64,000 nucleotides of DNA from assembly GCF_963675165.1 (NCBI RefSeq), contig NC_087392.1:2433001-2497000 (forward strand), read 5' to 3'. Below the pieces are notes generated by a model. It made no database searches and had not been told where the DNA came from. It worked only from the letters and a program-made list of their open reading frames with translations. Below, one piece after another: positions 34,630 to 44,800 of this stretch. This DNA is from Halichondria panicea (taxonomy: Eukaryota; Porifera; Demospongiae; Suberitida; Halichondriidae). Numbering within the stretch: position 1 is the stretch's first letter; the number at the start of each line of letters is the position of its first letter. The position numbers were made by a program, and so were the translations under genes.

Positions 34630-34863
34630 TTCAATGTATGCTGTTTATACAGCAACTTCTATTTATGGACTTCTATTTATTTCTCAATAATCCACTCTGA
34701 TTATGAAGGTTGGCATAATGAATTAAAAAATTTGTATTTGCTACAACAAAACATAATGAAAATGTGAGGTGCTTAACAATAGTAACACAAACACATACGT
34801 AACACATACTAGCAAAGAGATATACATACACACATCAACACATCACTTTTCTCCGTCTCCTTT

Positions 34864-36443
34864 TTAGAAAGACACTCCCACATACACAGAGACACTCAAT
34901 ACCTGCAAAAGATAGGTTTTTTTATGATGACGATTGGTCGATTGCTCATGTGACTTACAATGAGCGCAACAATTATCACGCACACCACAACAATTATTTT
35001 CCAGTTTCTCCTAAGACACTGACAGCATCTCTCCCTACTTCTGGGGCTGATTAATGCCTGCATGTTGTGTGTGTGGGGAGGGGGGGGGGTACGTGTGAAT
35101 GATGAGTGGGTTTGTTTCAACGGGGTGAATGTACATACTGACTAGCTGGCAGCCTACCTCAAAACTCTTCACACTAATACTGTCAGATCGTAATAGCTCT
35201 AGCTGTTCCAACTGCCCATCTTCAAGTAAATCTACAAAAGTGACGTGTACAAGTGATTTGGAATCAAACAATTGTACATTACCGTACCTAAATCTCTCAT
35301 TCCAATGTTCTCAAGCACAATCTCATTGTCGGCTGGTTGTTGGAGATTAAATGCTGTCTCCTCAGTGTGAAGTTTCTGTGTGGCGTTACGGTTATTACAC
35401 TATGCCATAATTTATAGTAGGCGAACTGAAATAGTGTAACACGTATTATTAGTAGTACCAGGAGCACATTGTTAAATGTATGTAGGTATTGTTTGATTCT
35501 TTGACTGAATGATTTCAATATCAAAAATCTCCCAAGCTGTATTAGCCTAAGCTACTGTATCAGCTTACTGTATCAGCCTACTGTGCATGGATTCATAATT
35601 ATGGATCACAGAGTGTGTGTAGCAGAAAGGGTCAATGATGCTGCTATAATAATACAGACGATATTCATACCATTTGTTGAGACAGTTCTCTAGCAAATTC
35701 AGTGTTCATTGCAAATGGAAGTGCATTCTGTATTGTATCAGAATAAGCCTCTAGAAACCTGCAAGAAAAGTTAGTGATGATTAAAGTAGTGATAACATTT
35801 ATAAGCACATGTAAGTACGTGGAATAGCAGCTGTACCTCTCCTTGACGATGTTCAAGAACAAGAATGCCTTGGAGCGCTCAAACTCCTACATGAGGAACA
35901 CCTACAATAAGCTAAGCACACAAGCCTCAAACACACACACCACCAAAAACGCTAAGCTGACAAGGTATTGAACAATCTGATTACATAATTAGTCGGGCAA
36001 TTATGGGTCATTATGAAATTGAAAGGCAGGAGAGAAGTGAAGCATGCTACCATTAGTTGTGGACAAACACTTTAGTACACTTACATCGTCAGTGATACAC
36101 ATGTAAACAACTCCTCCCTCAGAGACATAATGATACATATAGCTGTATCCAGAAAAAACAAAATACTGTGTTAATTAATTGAGCTGTATATATAGTAATG
36201 ATGGACTTACTCTCCAGAGGCATATGTCATCATGCTGTCCTGATCTGAGCGTATGGTCTTCAGCACCTGCTGCGCCACCTCACTAAAGTTCCCATGGCAA
36301 CAGGCATAATGGGTCAATACAGTTGTGCCCCTGGCAATCACGGCATAGATTATCCCAAGGGTGTAAGAGGCAATGAAAATCCCATCAGCATTGATTGGGG
36401 TGGAGTTACTGGAACGAAGAGTCACACGATTCTCTTGAGACAT
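34864..36443 (-). CDS. VAMP7: VAMP7-like longin R-SNARE (about 242 aa)
   Basis: R-SNARE for fusion at late endosomes, lysosomes and plasma membrane. Eight exons: 36211-36443, 36085-36142, 35837-35886, 35671-35758, 35288-35375, 35158-35231, 34959-35057, 34864-34902; 729 nt in frame from the ATG at 36443. Longin domain: IIYAVIARGTTVL, CCHGNFSEVAQQVL, MYHYVSEGGVVYMCITDD, FERSKAFLFLNIVKER, NALPFAMNTEFA. SNARE motif: DNEIVLENIGMRDLDLL, with the Arg at the zero-layer position, then a basic/Cys segment (RERCCQCLRRNWK) and the membrane anchor IIVVVCVIIVALI, finishing in a short luminal tail. Odd points: about 35 residues precede the usual longin start with no Met nearer to it, so exon 1 may be spliced from an upstream exon, and the SNARE heptads around the Arg are divergent. 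Convergent with ADCK2, divergent from RPAC2. Confidence 0.88.
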
Positions 36444-36729
36444 CTCTTCAACAGATCTGAACAAGGTATGCACTTTGACTTTTGTAGTAAGAGGTCACAG
36501 TATTCAATTACGTGACATTCTGCAATTACATACAAATCATGCACGTACCTACAACTAGCTCAGTTTTATACACAATATGGATTCGAGGGGAACTCACAGA
36601 ATCAGTAGTAGACATAATTTCTTGGATCAATCGAAGAACAGTGGTTAAGGTTTGTGTACTGTATAATTATTAAATGTTTGTTTGCTTCTCCTTGTCTGTT
36701 TGCCAATTCAGCACAATGTCAAATGAAAA
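36444..36729. promoter_or_regulatory. Divergent VAMP7/RPAC2 intergenic region
   Basis: Less than 290 bp between the coding parts. It may also hold the true first exon of VAMP7: an ATG followed by GTGAGT-like sequence lies on the minus strand near 36615-36590. No factor sites assigned. Confidence 0.45.
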
Positions 36730-37545
36730 ATGACGTCACAGGTGAGTTTAACCCCTTCTTCACGGAGCTAGCTTGCATCAATCAAATCTCAAGGTCTGCA
36801 TGCATCTCAGTTTCCCATGGCTGAAGACAGAGAAAGATGTTTGGAGATTGTGAGACAGTGATCACAATTCCCCCAACTTGGTTTAACTATTATTGCTTTC
36901 TCACCAGGTTCCATTAGATGACCCAGATGACACCACATGTATGACCTTTGTACTCAAGCAAGAAGACCACACCCTTGGGAATGCCCTCAGATACATGATT
37001 ATGAAGAAGTAGGTACAATAATTATAAGCACCATGCACCTAATCTTTCTTCCGCTGTCCAGCCCAGACGTGACATTCTGTGGATACAGTGTACCTCATCC
37101 TTCGGAACCCAAAATAAACTTGAGAGTGCAAACAAACGGTATGCACATAATGGGATAGTGTGTATGGAACAACACTTATCTTGTGTATCATAACACACAC
37201 ATCCACCAGGTGTAGCAGCCACAGACGCATTGAGAAAAGGTCTGGAAGATCTTCAGGAATTGTGTGCCCATGTCCAGCATAATTTTGAGGTACATTTAAG
37301 TGTGGCCCGCCTTACACGCACATGCACATACACGTACGTTATATATAGAAGCCCAGTTATTGATTAAGGGTCTACGCTTGATCTCAATGTTTTGAAATAG
37401 AAGCCCTGGCAACAATTCGACCATACACCATAATTATAATTATGTCAAGTGGTTGTTGATCGATACTTACATTGATTTATTACAGCAAAAAGTGGCAAGT
37501 TTCTCAGAGCAAGACAATTCTATGTCCTCACAAACTGAACCATGA
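36730..37545 (+). CDS. POLR1D: RPAC2 (POLR1D), shared subunit of RNA polymerases I and III (109 aa)
   Basis: AC19 subunit that pairs with AC40 (RPAC1) to form the alpha-like assembly platform of RNA polymerases I and III in the nucleus. Five exons: 36730-36741, 36908-37008, 37062-37138, 37210-37289, 37486-37545; 330 nt in frame. The first exon codes only MTSQ, chosen because the preceding ATG (36719) runs into a stop. Family signature: [20 protein letters not shown] followed by [23 protein letters not shown] and [16 protein letters not shown]. Slightly shorter than human (133 aa), with a short polar C-terminus. AATAAA at 37566-37571. Its stop is 100 bp from the stop of the GAB-like gene on the other strand. 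Confidence 0.95.
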
Positions 37546-37565
37546 TTACACTGTCTCAATAGTTG

Positions 37566-37571
37566 AATAAA
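37566..37571 (+). terminator. Polyadenylation signal AATAAA of RPAC2
   Basis: AATAAA 21 bp after the RPAC2 stop codon. With the converging GAB-like gene ending at 37645 the two 3' UTRs must be short or overlap. Confidence 0.6.
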
Positions 37572-37644
37572 TTATGTGTGTGCGGTATTATTTTATACAA
37601 AAAGCAACAAAATAATTATTAATGATTAAAAAGACACAAATTTG

Positions 37645-40600
37645 CTACCTTGGAGGCAACATTGGTTTTGGCTTGAGTGCTACTACAGGTCTCTGGCTAG
37701 AGCTACTGGCACCTCCATGTCTACTCAGAGAGGGATTATTGTTCTGCAAACAAGCGGCCAGTTCACTGTTCTGAATTTTGCTCAGGACTGCAGGTTTCGC
37801 TTTAGGGGTAGGTGGTGGTGGCTTCCTTGCTGTCTCCGGACCATTAGGTGCTCCATAATTAAAATTTCTGATTTCTGATGGCTTCCTTGCTGTCTCTGGA
37901 CCATTCGGTGCTCCATGATTAAAATTTCTGATTTCTGATGGCTTTCTTGCTGTTTCAGGGCCACTAGGAAATATCCTCTTTGGTTCCGGATTGTACATGT
38001 TTGAGACAGGTGGATCAGGTAGTGTTTTTCTCATTCCCGAATTTTTGACTGGTTGGGTACGTGGAATTTCTGAAGGTTTAGGTTTACTGTTCAAAAATGA
38101 TGGCTCTGGAAGTTTTTTTCTTACGCTTGGACTTACAGGAGAGGTAGGCTTTCTCTTTAATACAGCATCAATGTCTCTTCTAACATCAGGAGCAGACTGC
38201 TTTTTCACAGCCGTTTCGGTACCATTTAGATGTGGTTCTTGCCATTTCTTCCTCATCCCCCCCGGACTGACTGGTGGTCCAGGGAGCTTCTTTCTAGAAT
38301 TTTGAGGAGAATCAATACTCAATAGGTTATCGAGCGAAGAGCTATTAACTTTTGGTCTATTTGCGACGGGGGGTGGTGAAGTGGCCTTTGGTTTGTGGCT
38401 CATGTTGTTGGGCTTTCGTAAGGGTATAGGTTTAGGAGAAATTTCTCTTTTTGCACTCTTTGGAATAGGTACTGGTGGTCTGCTAGAAACATTTTCCATT
38501 GAAATTTCCCTTTTTGTACTCTTTGGAATAGGTACTGGTGGTCTGCTAGAAACATCTTCCGTTGCTATTTCCGACCTTTTCCAGCTTGGTTGTACATGTG
38601 TAATGTTTTGCTTTGGCTGTTTAGGCACAGGTGAGGACTGTTTGTGGATGTCACTCTTTTTATTAAAACTAACATCTTCGAAAAGATCATCGTTTTTGGT
38701 TTCATGATAGCCTAAGGCAATCTTGGGTGGTGGCAATGGGAGTCGTGTTCCCCCTGCAGGTACGGATATTCCTCGCTGAGGGGTGTGAGAAGGAAGAGAA
38801 TTAGTCTTATTCTCACTATGTGGTCTGCTTAAAGGCGGTCGAGTAGACTCTGGCCCTCTGATAGGTGGTACAGGGGGTACTTCGTCATCGTCTGCATAGT
38901 TCATAGGGGATTTTGATCGTGGTGGTAGTGGAATAGGGTTGTTCACAATATGTGGGTAGGATCTCGGTTTATTCGGTGTTGTTGTTGTTTGATGTAAGGA
39001 CCGACCAGAGGCCTGGGGGTGACGTCTTGGCACAGGTGGGGCTGACTCATCGTCCGAAGATAACAAAGGGGGGGCAGTGTTTGTTTGAGATGGAGGAGGA
39101 AGTGGCACAGGTAACCGATCAACATGTCTGGGTGGTAGTGGAAGAGGAAGACTCTTTTCTCTGCTGGAATGGTTGTAGTCCAAATATGCCTGGGGTGAGT
39201 TTGGGTCACAATCCACATAACTGTCAGTGTCACTCTCAAGACTCTCCTCTTCACTCATCAATCGCTCCCTAGCTGCTGATTTGGACAGTTCTCTGTTATG
39301 TACTGGAGACCGTGGAGGGTATTCAATGTCTTCATATGGGCCTTGCTCATCTTCACTCCAGCTCCTCGACACCTGTCTTCTCTGTTTCAACTTTGATCCT
39401 AAATCTGATTTGAAATTGACAGCAAAAGGCATAGCAGGAGGGGTGTTGGCCCTATTCTTAACAGGAGGTGGTGGTGGTTGGAGCTTTTTAGTCCTGGTCA
39501 ATAAAGGAGATAGCCTTGAAGATATATTGTTCATGGGGGGCCTTAAATTCGGCGATTCATCTCTGAGTGACCTGTCAGGAAGTGGGGGAGGGGGTCCACT
39601 GGGGAAGTCAAATTGTGTCTCGTCAAATGACGAAATTACTTCACTTTCTAGTATCTTTGTAAATCTCTTTGATTGCCTGTTAGGAGGTAGTGGAGGAGGA
39701 ACACTATTGGCAGGGTTTTTCCAAACAGGAGGAGGCTGCAAGTTGAGCTTCTGGAGCACTGTGTCAGAGATAATACTATCGTATACATCATCAACCTGCT
39801 CAGCAAATGAATACTGGTCTGGCAAATGAACCAAGTTTGGATCTTCATAGAGGGAAGTCCCATCATACCCCCGAGATGGGGATGACTTGGGTGGAGGAAG
39901 AGGTGGGCGGAGCTTTGGCTTGTTCATTAGAGAGGGTTGTGTAGTGTGATCAGGAAATTGTGAGTTAGAGGATATGGGTAAGTGAGGAGGAGACACAGTG
40001 TCTAGAGATCGGGAAGACACTTCGAAATAGTTGTCTTCCTCCACTTCACAGTCAACTGTAATGGGATGTAATACACAATAATGAGAATATAATTATAGTC
40101 AATCATGCATGGTAATTATCCACTTAAGCAATGACAAAAACATTTTGAGTGTATACTGAAATCCGAAAAGCACACACAAAATCGGCATTAACATATACCG
40201 TATAGCGCGAAATTTTCGAGGGGCTTAATTTTCGTGGATTTCGTGGGTTAGCAATCCTACACGAAAATTAATTCCACGAAAATCGTTCTTTACCTGCTAT
40301 AACGTGCAAGATTTAAAGGCGTGGCTTCCGGTAAGCAGTCATTCCGCGAACATTGTGCAACGAAATGGCTTTTAGAGGCCAATCCACGAAATATAAGTGC
40401 CTCGAAAATTTCGCGCTATACGGTATCAGCTAACTGCTAACTGTAAAATGGCATCTATCTAAACAAACAAGCATACCTGCTGAGAAGCCACATACATCAG
40501 CCAGCACAGCAACCCATTCGTCCATTGTGTCCTGACTCTCACAGTCAAAAAAATAGTCTCTGTTTTTGCCCTTGACAATAATAGCTATTTTGATGATGAA

Positions 40601-41668
40601 TGTACGGCCACTGATCGGGAAAGGTGCCACCATGTCGTCGCATCCGTTTAGGTCTATTGTCTTGAGGTAATCCTGAGGTTTCTTTTCACTGGAGCTGTAG
40701 TACTCCATGTACCCACTAGACCATACGACAAAGTACCGTTTGTGCCAGTTCTGTGTGTGCGTATGGGGGTAGCAAATAGAATTATATATGGGGGTGGTTG
40801 GTACTATACTGTATACATAGAAGCATTCTTACGCAGATACTAACAACGTATGTAAACAATGAAAAGTACACTTCAAATAATTATAAATTGGCAACACAAA
40901 CCATAAACACTGACAAGACTTTATAAAGTCATCCATAATAAAAGGCCCTTCAAATAAATGTACACAAATCTCTTGCTGTACATGGCTGAAATGACAAGTC
41001 TAAGCACAGAGTGAGAACGTAGCATAAATACTGCTTCAATGCATCTACTTCCTCGAGCGTCTCTAGTAAACTGGGATGATGGTAAGGGTAGCTGAGAAAC
41101 CAACAATAGAAAACATCCTTAGTAATTGAGAGGAGTAAAAACATACTATTGATGAGGTTTTAGTTAATGGCATAACAGTTATCTTTCAAATAAAAATTAA
41201 CAATGCGACAACTGTATACTTACGTAGACACACCTGGTGGGCAATTTTACGAGGGTATCTTCCTAAACAGTATAATAATCCATTTAGGTGACACTCTATA
41301 AAAATTAATATCCACTGCTAGAACAACAGTTTGTTATGGGATTTATATACCAGTTCCTAGTCATAATAATTATATAATCTATCTTTTTATAATGTTCCAG
41401 TTACAGCAGTTCTATAGCTGCGCTTGATTAAACGCATACCAGTGTAGTCACATATAAAATCAGATGTACAGATTGACAGATAAGTACTTTCTCTTGGATG
41501 AATGAAGTGCAAATTAGGTGTAGCTAGCTAGCTAGATCAGTAAACCAAACTGTGTCTAGATCTACCCCACAGCACTGAGCCAACTTCACTCACAGCCATC
41601 AGCTTGTCCTGGGGAGGTGACTTGATTAGAAAGCCTTCTTTCACAACAGTGTTGCTTTTGTCAGCCAT
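37645..41668 (-). CDS. GAB-like PH-domain docking protein A (919 aa)
   Basis: Predicted membrane-recruited scaffold for tyrosine-kinase signalling, GAB/DOS type. Three exons: 41594-41668, 40477-40750, 37645-40055; 2760 nt in frame. Residues 1 to about 120 form a PH domain close to that of GAB proteins: VKEGFLIKSPPQDK, NWHKRYFVVWSSGYMEYY, DYFFDCESQDTMDEWVAVL, DVCGFS. The remaining 800 residues, almost all in one exon, are disordered and Pro-rich with many class-type SH3 ligands (RPPLPPPKSSP, PVPRRHP, PPVPPIRGP) and likely SH2 sites (YEDP, YDSI, YEDI, YVDC, YLDY). Two in-frame tandem repeats are coded at 37820-37939 and 38438-38563. Paralogous to the divergently transcribed neighbour at 41877. 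True GAB orthology versus an independent PH adaptor is uncertain, because the region after the PH domain is not alignable by eye. Confidence 0.8.
37820..37950 (-). repeat. 60-bp coding tandem repeat in GAB-like A
   Basis: Two full units (37820-37879, 37880-37939) and part of a third encode NGPETARKPSEIRNFN plus H/Y-GAP. In-frame (20 aa) unit, a few synonymous and two amino-acid differences. Confidence 0.9.
38438..38563 (-). repeat. 63-bp coding tandem repeat in GAB-like A
   Basis: Two units of 21 codons encode VSSRPPVPIPK(S)(T/A)KREIS, each carrying an RPPVPIPK SH3-ligand core, so the duplication doubled a docking site. Confidence 0.9.
40196..40425. mobile_element. TA/CCGTA-terminus MITE, 230 bp, in GAB-like A intron 2
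   Basis: Arms TACCGTATAGCGCGAAATTT and its inverted copy extend about 26 bp (continuing TCGAGG). Interior 'cgtggatttcgtggg' and 'ccacgaaat' link it to the elements at 25439 and 33139. Non-coding. Confidence 0.88.
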
Positions 41669-41876
41669 CTTAGAAAGCAGACAATCACCTGCCAAAGATC
41701 AACATCTGCCTAGTGCTAGGGAGAGACCACCACGCCCCCAATTTCCGTAAGTTAGGGTTTTTCCCAAAGTCACAAAAGTATACGGAAAATATCCACAACA
41801 AAGCGCTTGTTTTGGCCTTTGCATGTAATACGTGTGTACGTGTACAGGTCATCAGAATTTACAGCAGCAGCAAAAG
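41669..41876. promoter_or_regulatory. Bidirectional promoter region of the GAB-like pair
   Basis: Only 208 bp separate the start codons of the two head-to-head PH adaptor genes, so they very probably share a promoter and may be co-expressed. No TATA box is evident; 'gaccaccacgcccccaat' is the GC-richest patch. Confidence 0.6.
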
Positions 41877-44800
41877 ATGGGAGGTGGTGAAGTTCTGAGA
41901 AAGGGATGGCTCATTAAGAGCCCACCTTTAGACAGTGGAGGTATCAAGGTGAGTTTGGCTGTTCCTAGCAAGCTAGCTTACTCTACTAGCTAGCATTGCT
42001 TGGTGAATGAGACTCTCAAAGTGAACCTAGCTGCACATAGTATACCACCTTATATGCTTGTACTGTATAAACCAAGTTGTAGATGAGTGCATGTATTAAA
42101 GTTATGAGGAGAGATTCGTATGATTTCCGAATCTAACTATTGTTTATCTGTTGGCTAATTCTGGTTAATAAACACTTTAATCTGCCTCGAATCAATAATA
42201 ATTATTGTGATAATTTAATACACAAGTAGTCCTAAAAGTCCACTGTATGGTACTACATCAGCTAATACTAAAGAGGTGAAGGCTGTAAGTTGTGACAATG
42301 AAGGTGACAGTATTTTAATAGCATGCATGTACATGTACATGTAATGTGGATTGCTAATTTCTGGTTTAGGGACAATTTTACATCCTTGGCTTGACATTAT
42401 TTTGTCAATGTAGAGTGGTTGTAACACGGATTAAGCATAGCCTCTACACAGGCTCTCCTTTTTCTGTTCTTTATCACAATCGTTCAATAAGATAAAATAC
42501 TGTATAATTCGTTCAATGAGATAAAATACGGTATTAATTGGAGGAATAAAGAAAGAAATAGACGTAAAGTTAGGAAAAAGGAGAGCCTGTATCGGGAAGT
42601 CGCGTGAGGGTAGAAGGGTGGTAGAAAGGTGAAAATGAGCGTGGGCATACTGAGCTAGAGATGTTGGACTGCCCACGCAGAGGTCTACGACTAATAAAAC
42701 TTTGCCTGCAGCAAGCTGGACATGGACTTGGAACTGGAAGTTTGCAAGCACTATAGCTATTAGGCTTAGCTAGATGATCTACTAGTCTAGATTGTGTGTT
42801 TAGATTCTATCACTATCACCTTTTCTTGTGTCTTTCTACATGCTATAGTAGAATAGCTTAGTCATCATTATCATATAGCAGGTAGCTACTGCCACCAGAA
42901 CTGGCCACGCTGGTTCTCTGATCTGACTTGCAGCACAGCTTGGTGGTTGTCTGAGTTTGAGTGCAGTACAGTACAGTCTTACTCTGAATGCGTGGGAGAA
43001 TACCTTACGTCACAATTGTGGGCTACATATCGCCCACGTTCATAAAATTCCTTGTGGATCACGCGATTTCCCAAACCAGGCCTTACTTTTTCTTAACTGT
43101 ACGCCCATTTCTTTCTTTGCTGCCTCACTATGTCTTTCTTATGTTTATGGATGAACAGTGACAAGAGCAAGAAAAAGTAAGGCCTGGGAACGAGGCTAGA
43201 TTAAGCATAACTTTCTATTTCTGCACCTGTTGGGGTTTGCAATGTATATTTTGTGGGAGTAAGTTGTGTATCATTTTTGAGTAAATGTAGCAAATAATCT
43301 GATCAGATTTCTCTTCATTACTGATGCGTGTGGCAACATTCTATCTATTGTCACCAGTCTCAGACTCAGACTCCACAGGCTTATTCATAGACTCTCAATA
43401 TTTTGGAACTATGCGCTCTATATTTGTAAACTTCAAACAAACAACTTTGTTTATTTTATGGTGTTATTTCCTCTTACATCTGTTGCTATTACTCGGCTAG
43501 TAAGTGCATGGTATAGAGATAATTATTAGAATTCCTTCCTCTCGCCATTGTGTGAAAACTACAGTTATAGCTTCATAAAGTAAAGTTTGTATATTAATTG
43601 TGTGTCTTTATAGCTAAAGAATGTAGTTGCTACATAACTGCTGAGTAATCATTGATCACGAGTAATGTCAATATAATATACGTAGCTGTTCCATTAGTCA
43701 AGTACGTCAACAAACTGCACTACCAACTGATGCTTGTATTTGTTTGTATTAATTAGTAAGCAACACATAAATTATTGCAACTGAAGCCTACTGCTGTTGC
43801 AATTATTATGCTGTGTAAACTAAACATACTATTTCCTATTTCTCCAGGCCTGGCGGAAGCGATTCTTCAAACTTCGCTCGAGCAAGATTCTCGAATACTA
43901 CAAATCAGAGGATGGTGACCTAAAGGGTGTGATCAACCTCGAAGATTGCAAGTCTGTAAATTCTGACCTCTTTCACAAGAAGTATAAATACGTGTTTGAC
44001 ATCGAGACACATGACAGGGTATTCTATCTGGTAGCATCCTCCTCTGTAGAGATGACGGAATGGGTGGATACTCTTTGCAATGTCTGCGGCTTCACTCTAA
44101 GGAGCGAGCTAAGTGAGTTGATTTTAGTTGTTGAGGGCATCTATATACTGTGGACACTTATAATTATCCCGGACACTTTTCTGGGCAATTTTCGTAGTTC
44201 TAATACAGCAGACAATGTAAATTTTAAAGCACCAGAGAGTGGTGCTTTAATTTTACTAAATGTCCGGACAAAACCTTAAATACCTTCCAAGCAACGTAGC
44301 TTAATTTATAGCTAGCAAGAGTTCTGCAGTTAGATGCTCGAGTTTTAGTAACAACTGTTTAGTCCCACACTGTATTATTAGCTCGCAGGCAGCTGTTTTA
44401 CGGACATATCACGTACATGTACGCTATAAAGATCCCTTCCAATTATACTCCAATTTTTTGCTGCCCGATATATAAGATATTTTAACAGATGCAGATTTTT
44501 GCTAGTTGGCTCAAGAACCCTCAGAAGAAAATTTCACGTGTTGTAATATTCGTGTTTCAATGCCAGGAAACCACACCCACCAAGAGGCCGGTGCGTGTGA
44601 GTCTCCCAGTTAATTTTCGCATTGACTGGAAGTTTTGAACCTCACGAAAATTTCCCACTACATGTACAAAATGTGTAATTTATGGTATACCGTATATCTT
44701 CTAATTTATCGGACAGCAAAAAATAATTATTTTGGAAATTGTCCGGGTATAATTGGAACAGATTTTTATAGAGCATGCGAAGTGTCCGGAATAATTAGAA

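Noticed and set aside
39227-39829. 200-codon open frame on the plus strand
   Set aside because: Shadow of the GAB-like A coding exon on the minus strand; Gly/Ser-rich composition mirrors its Pro-rich coding.
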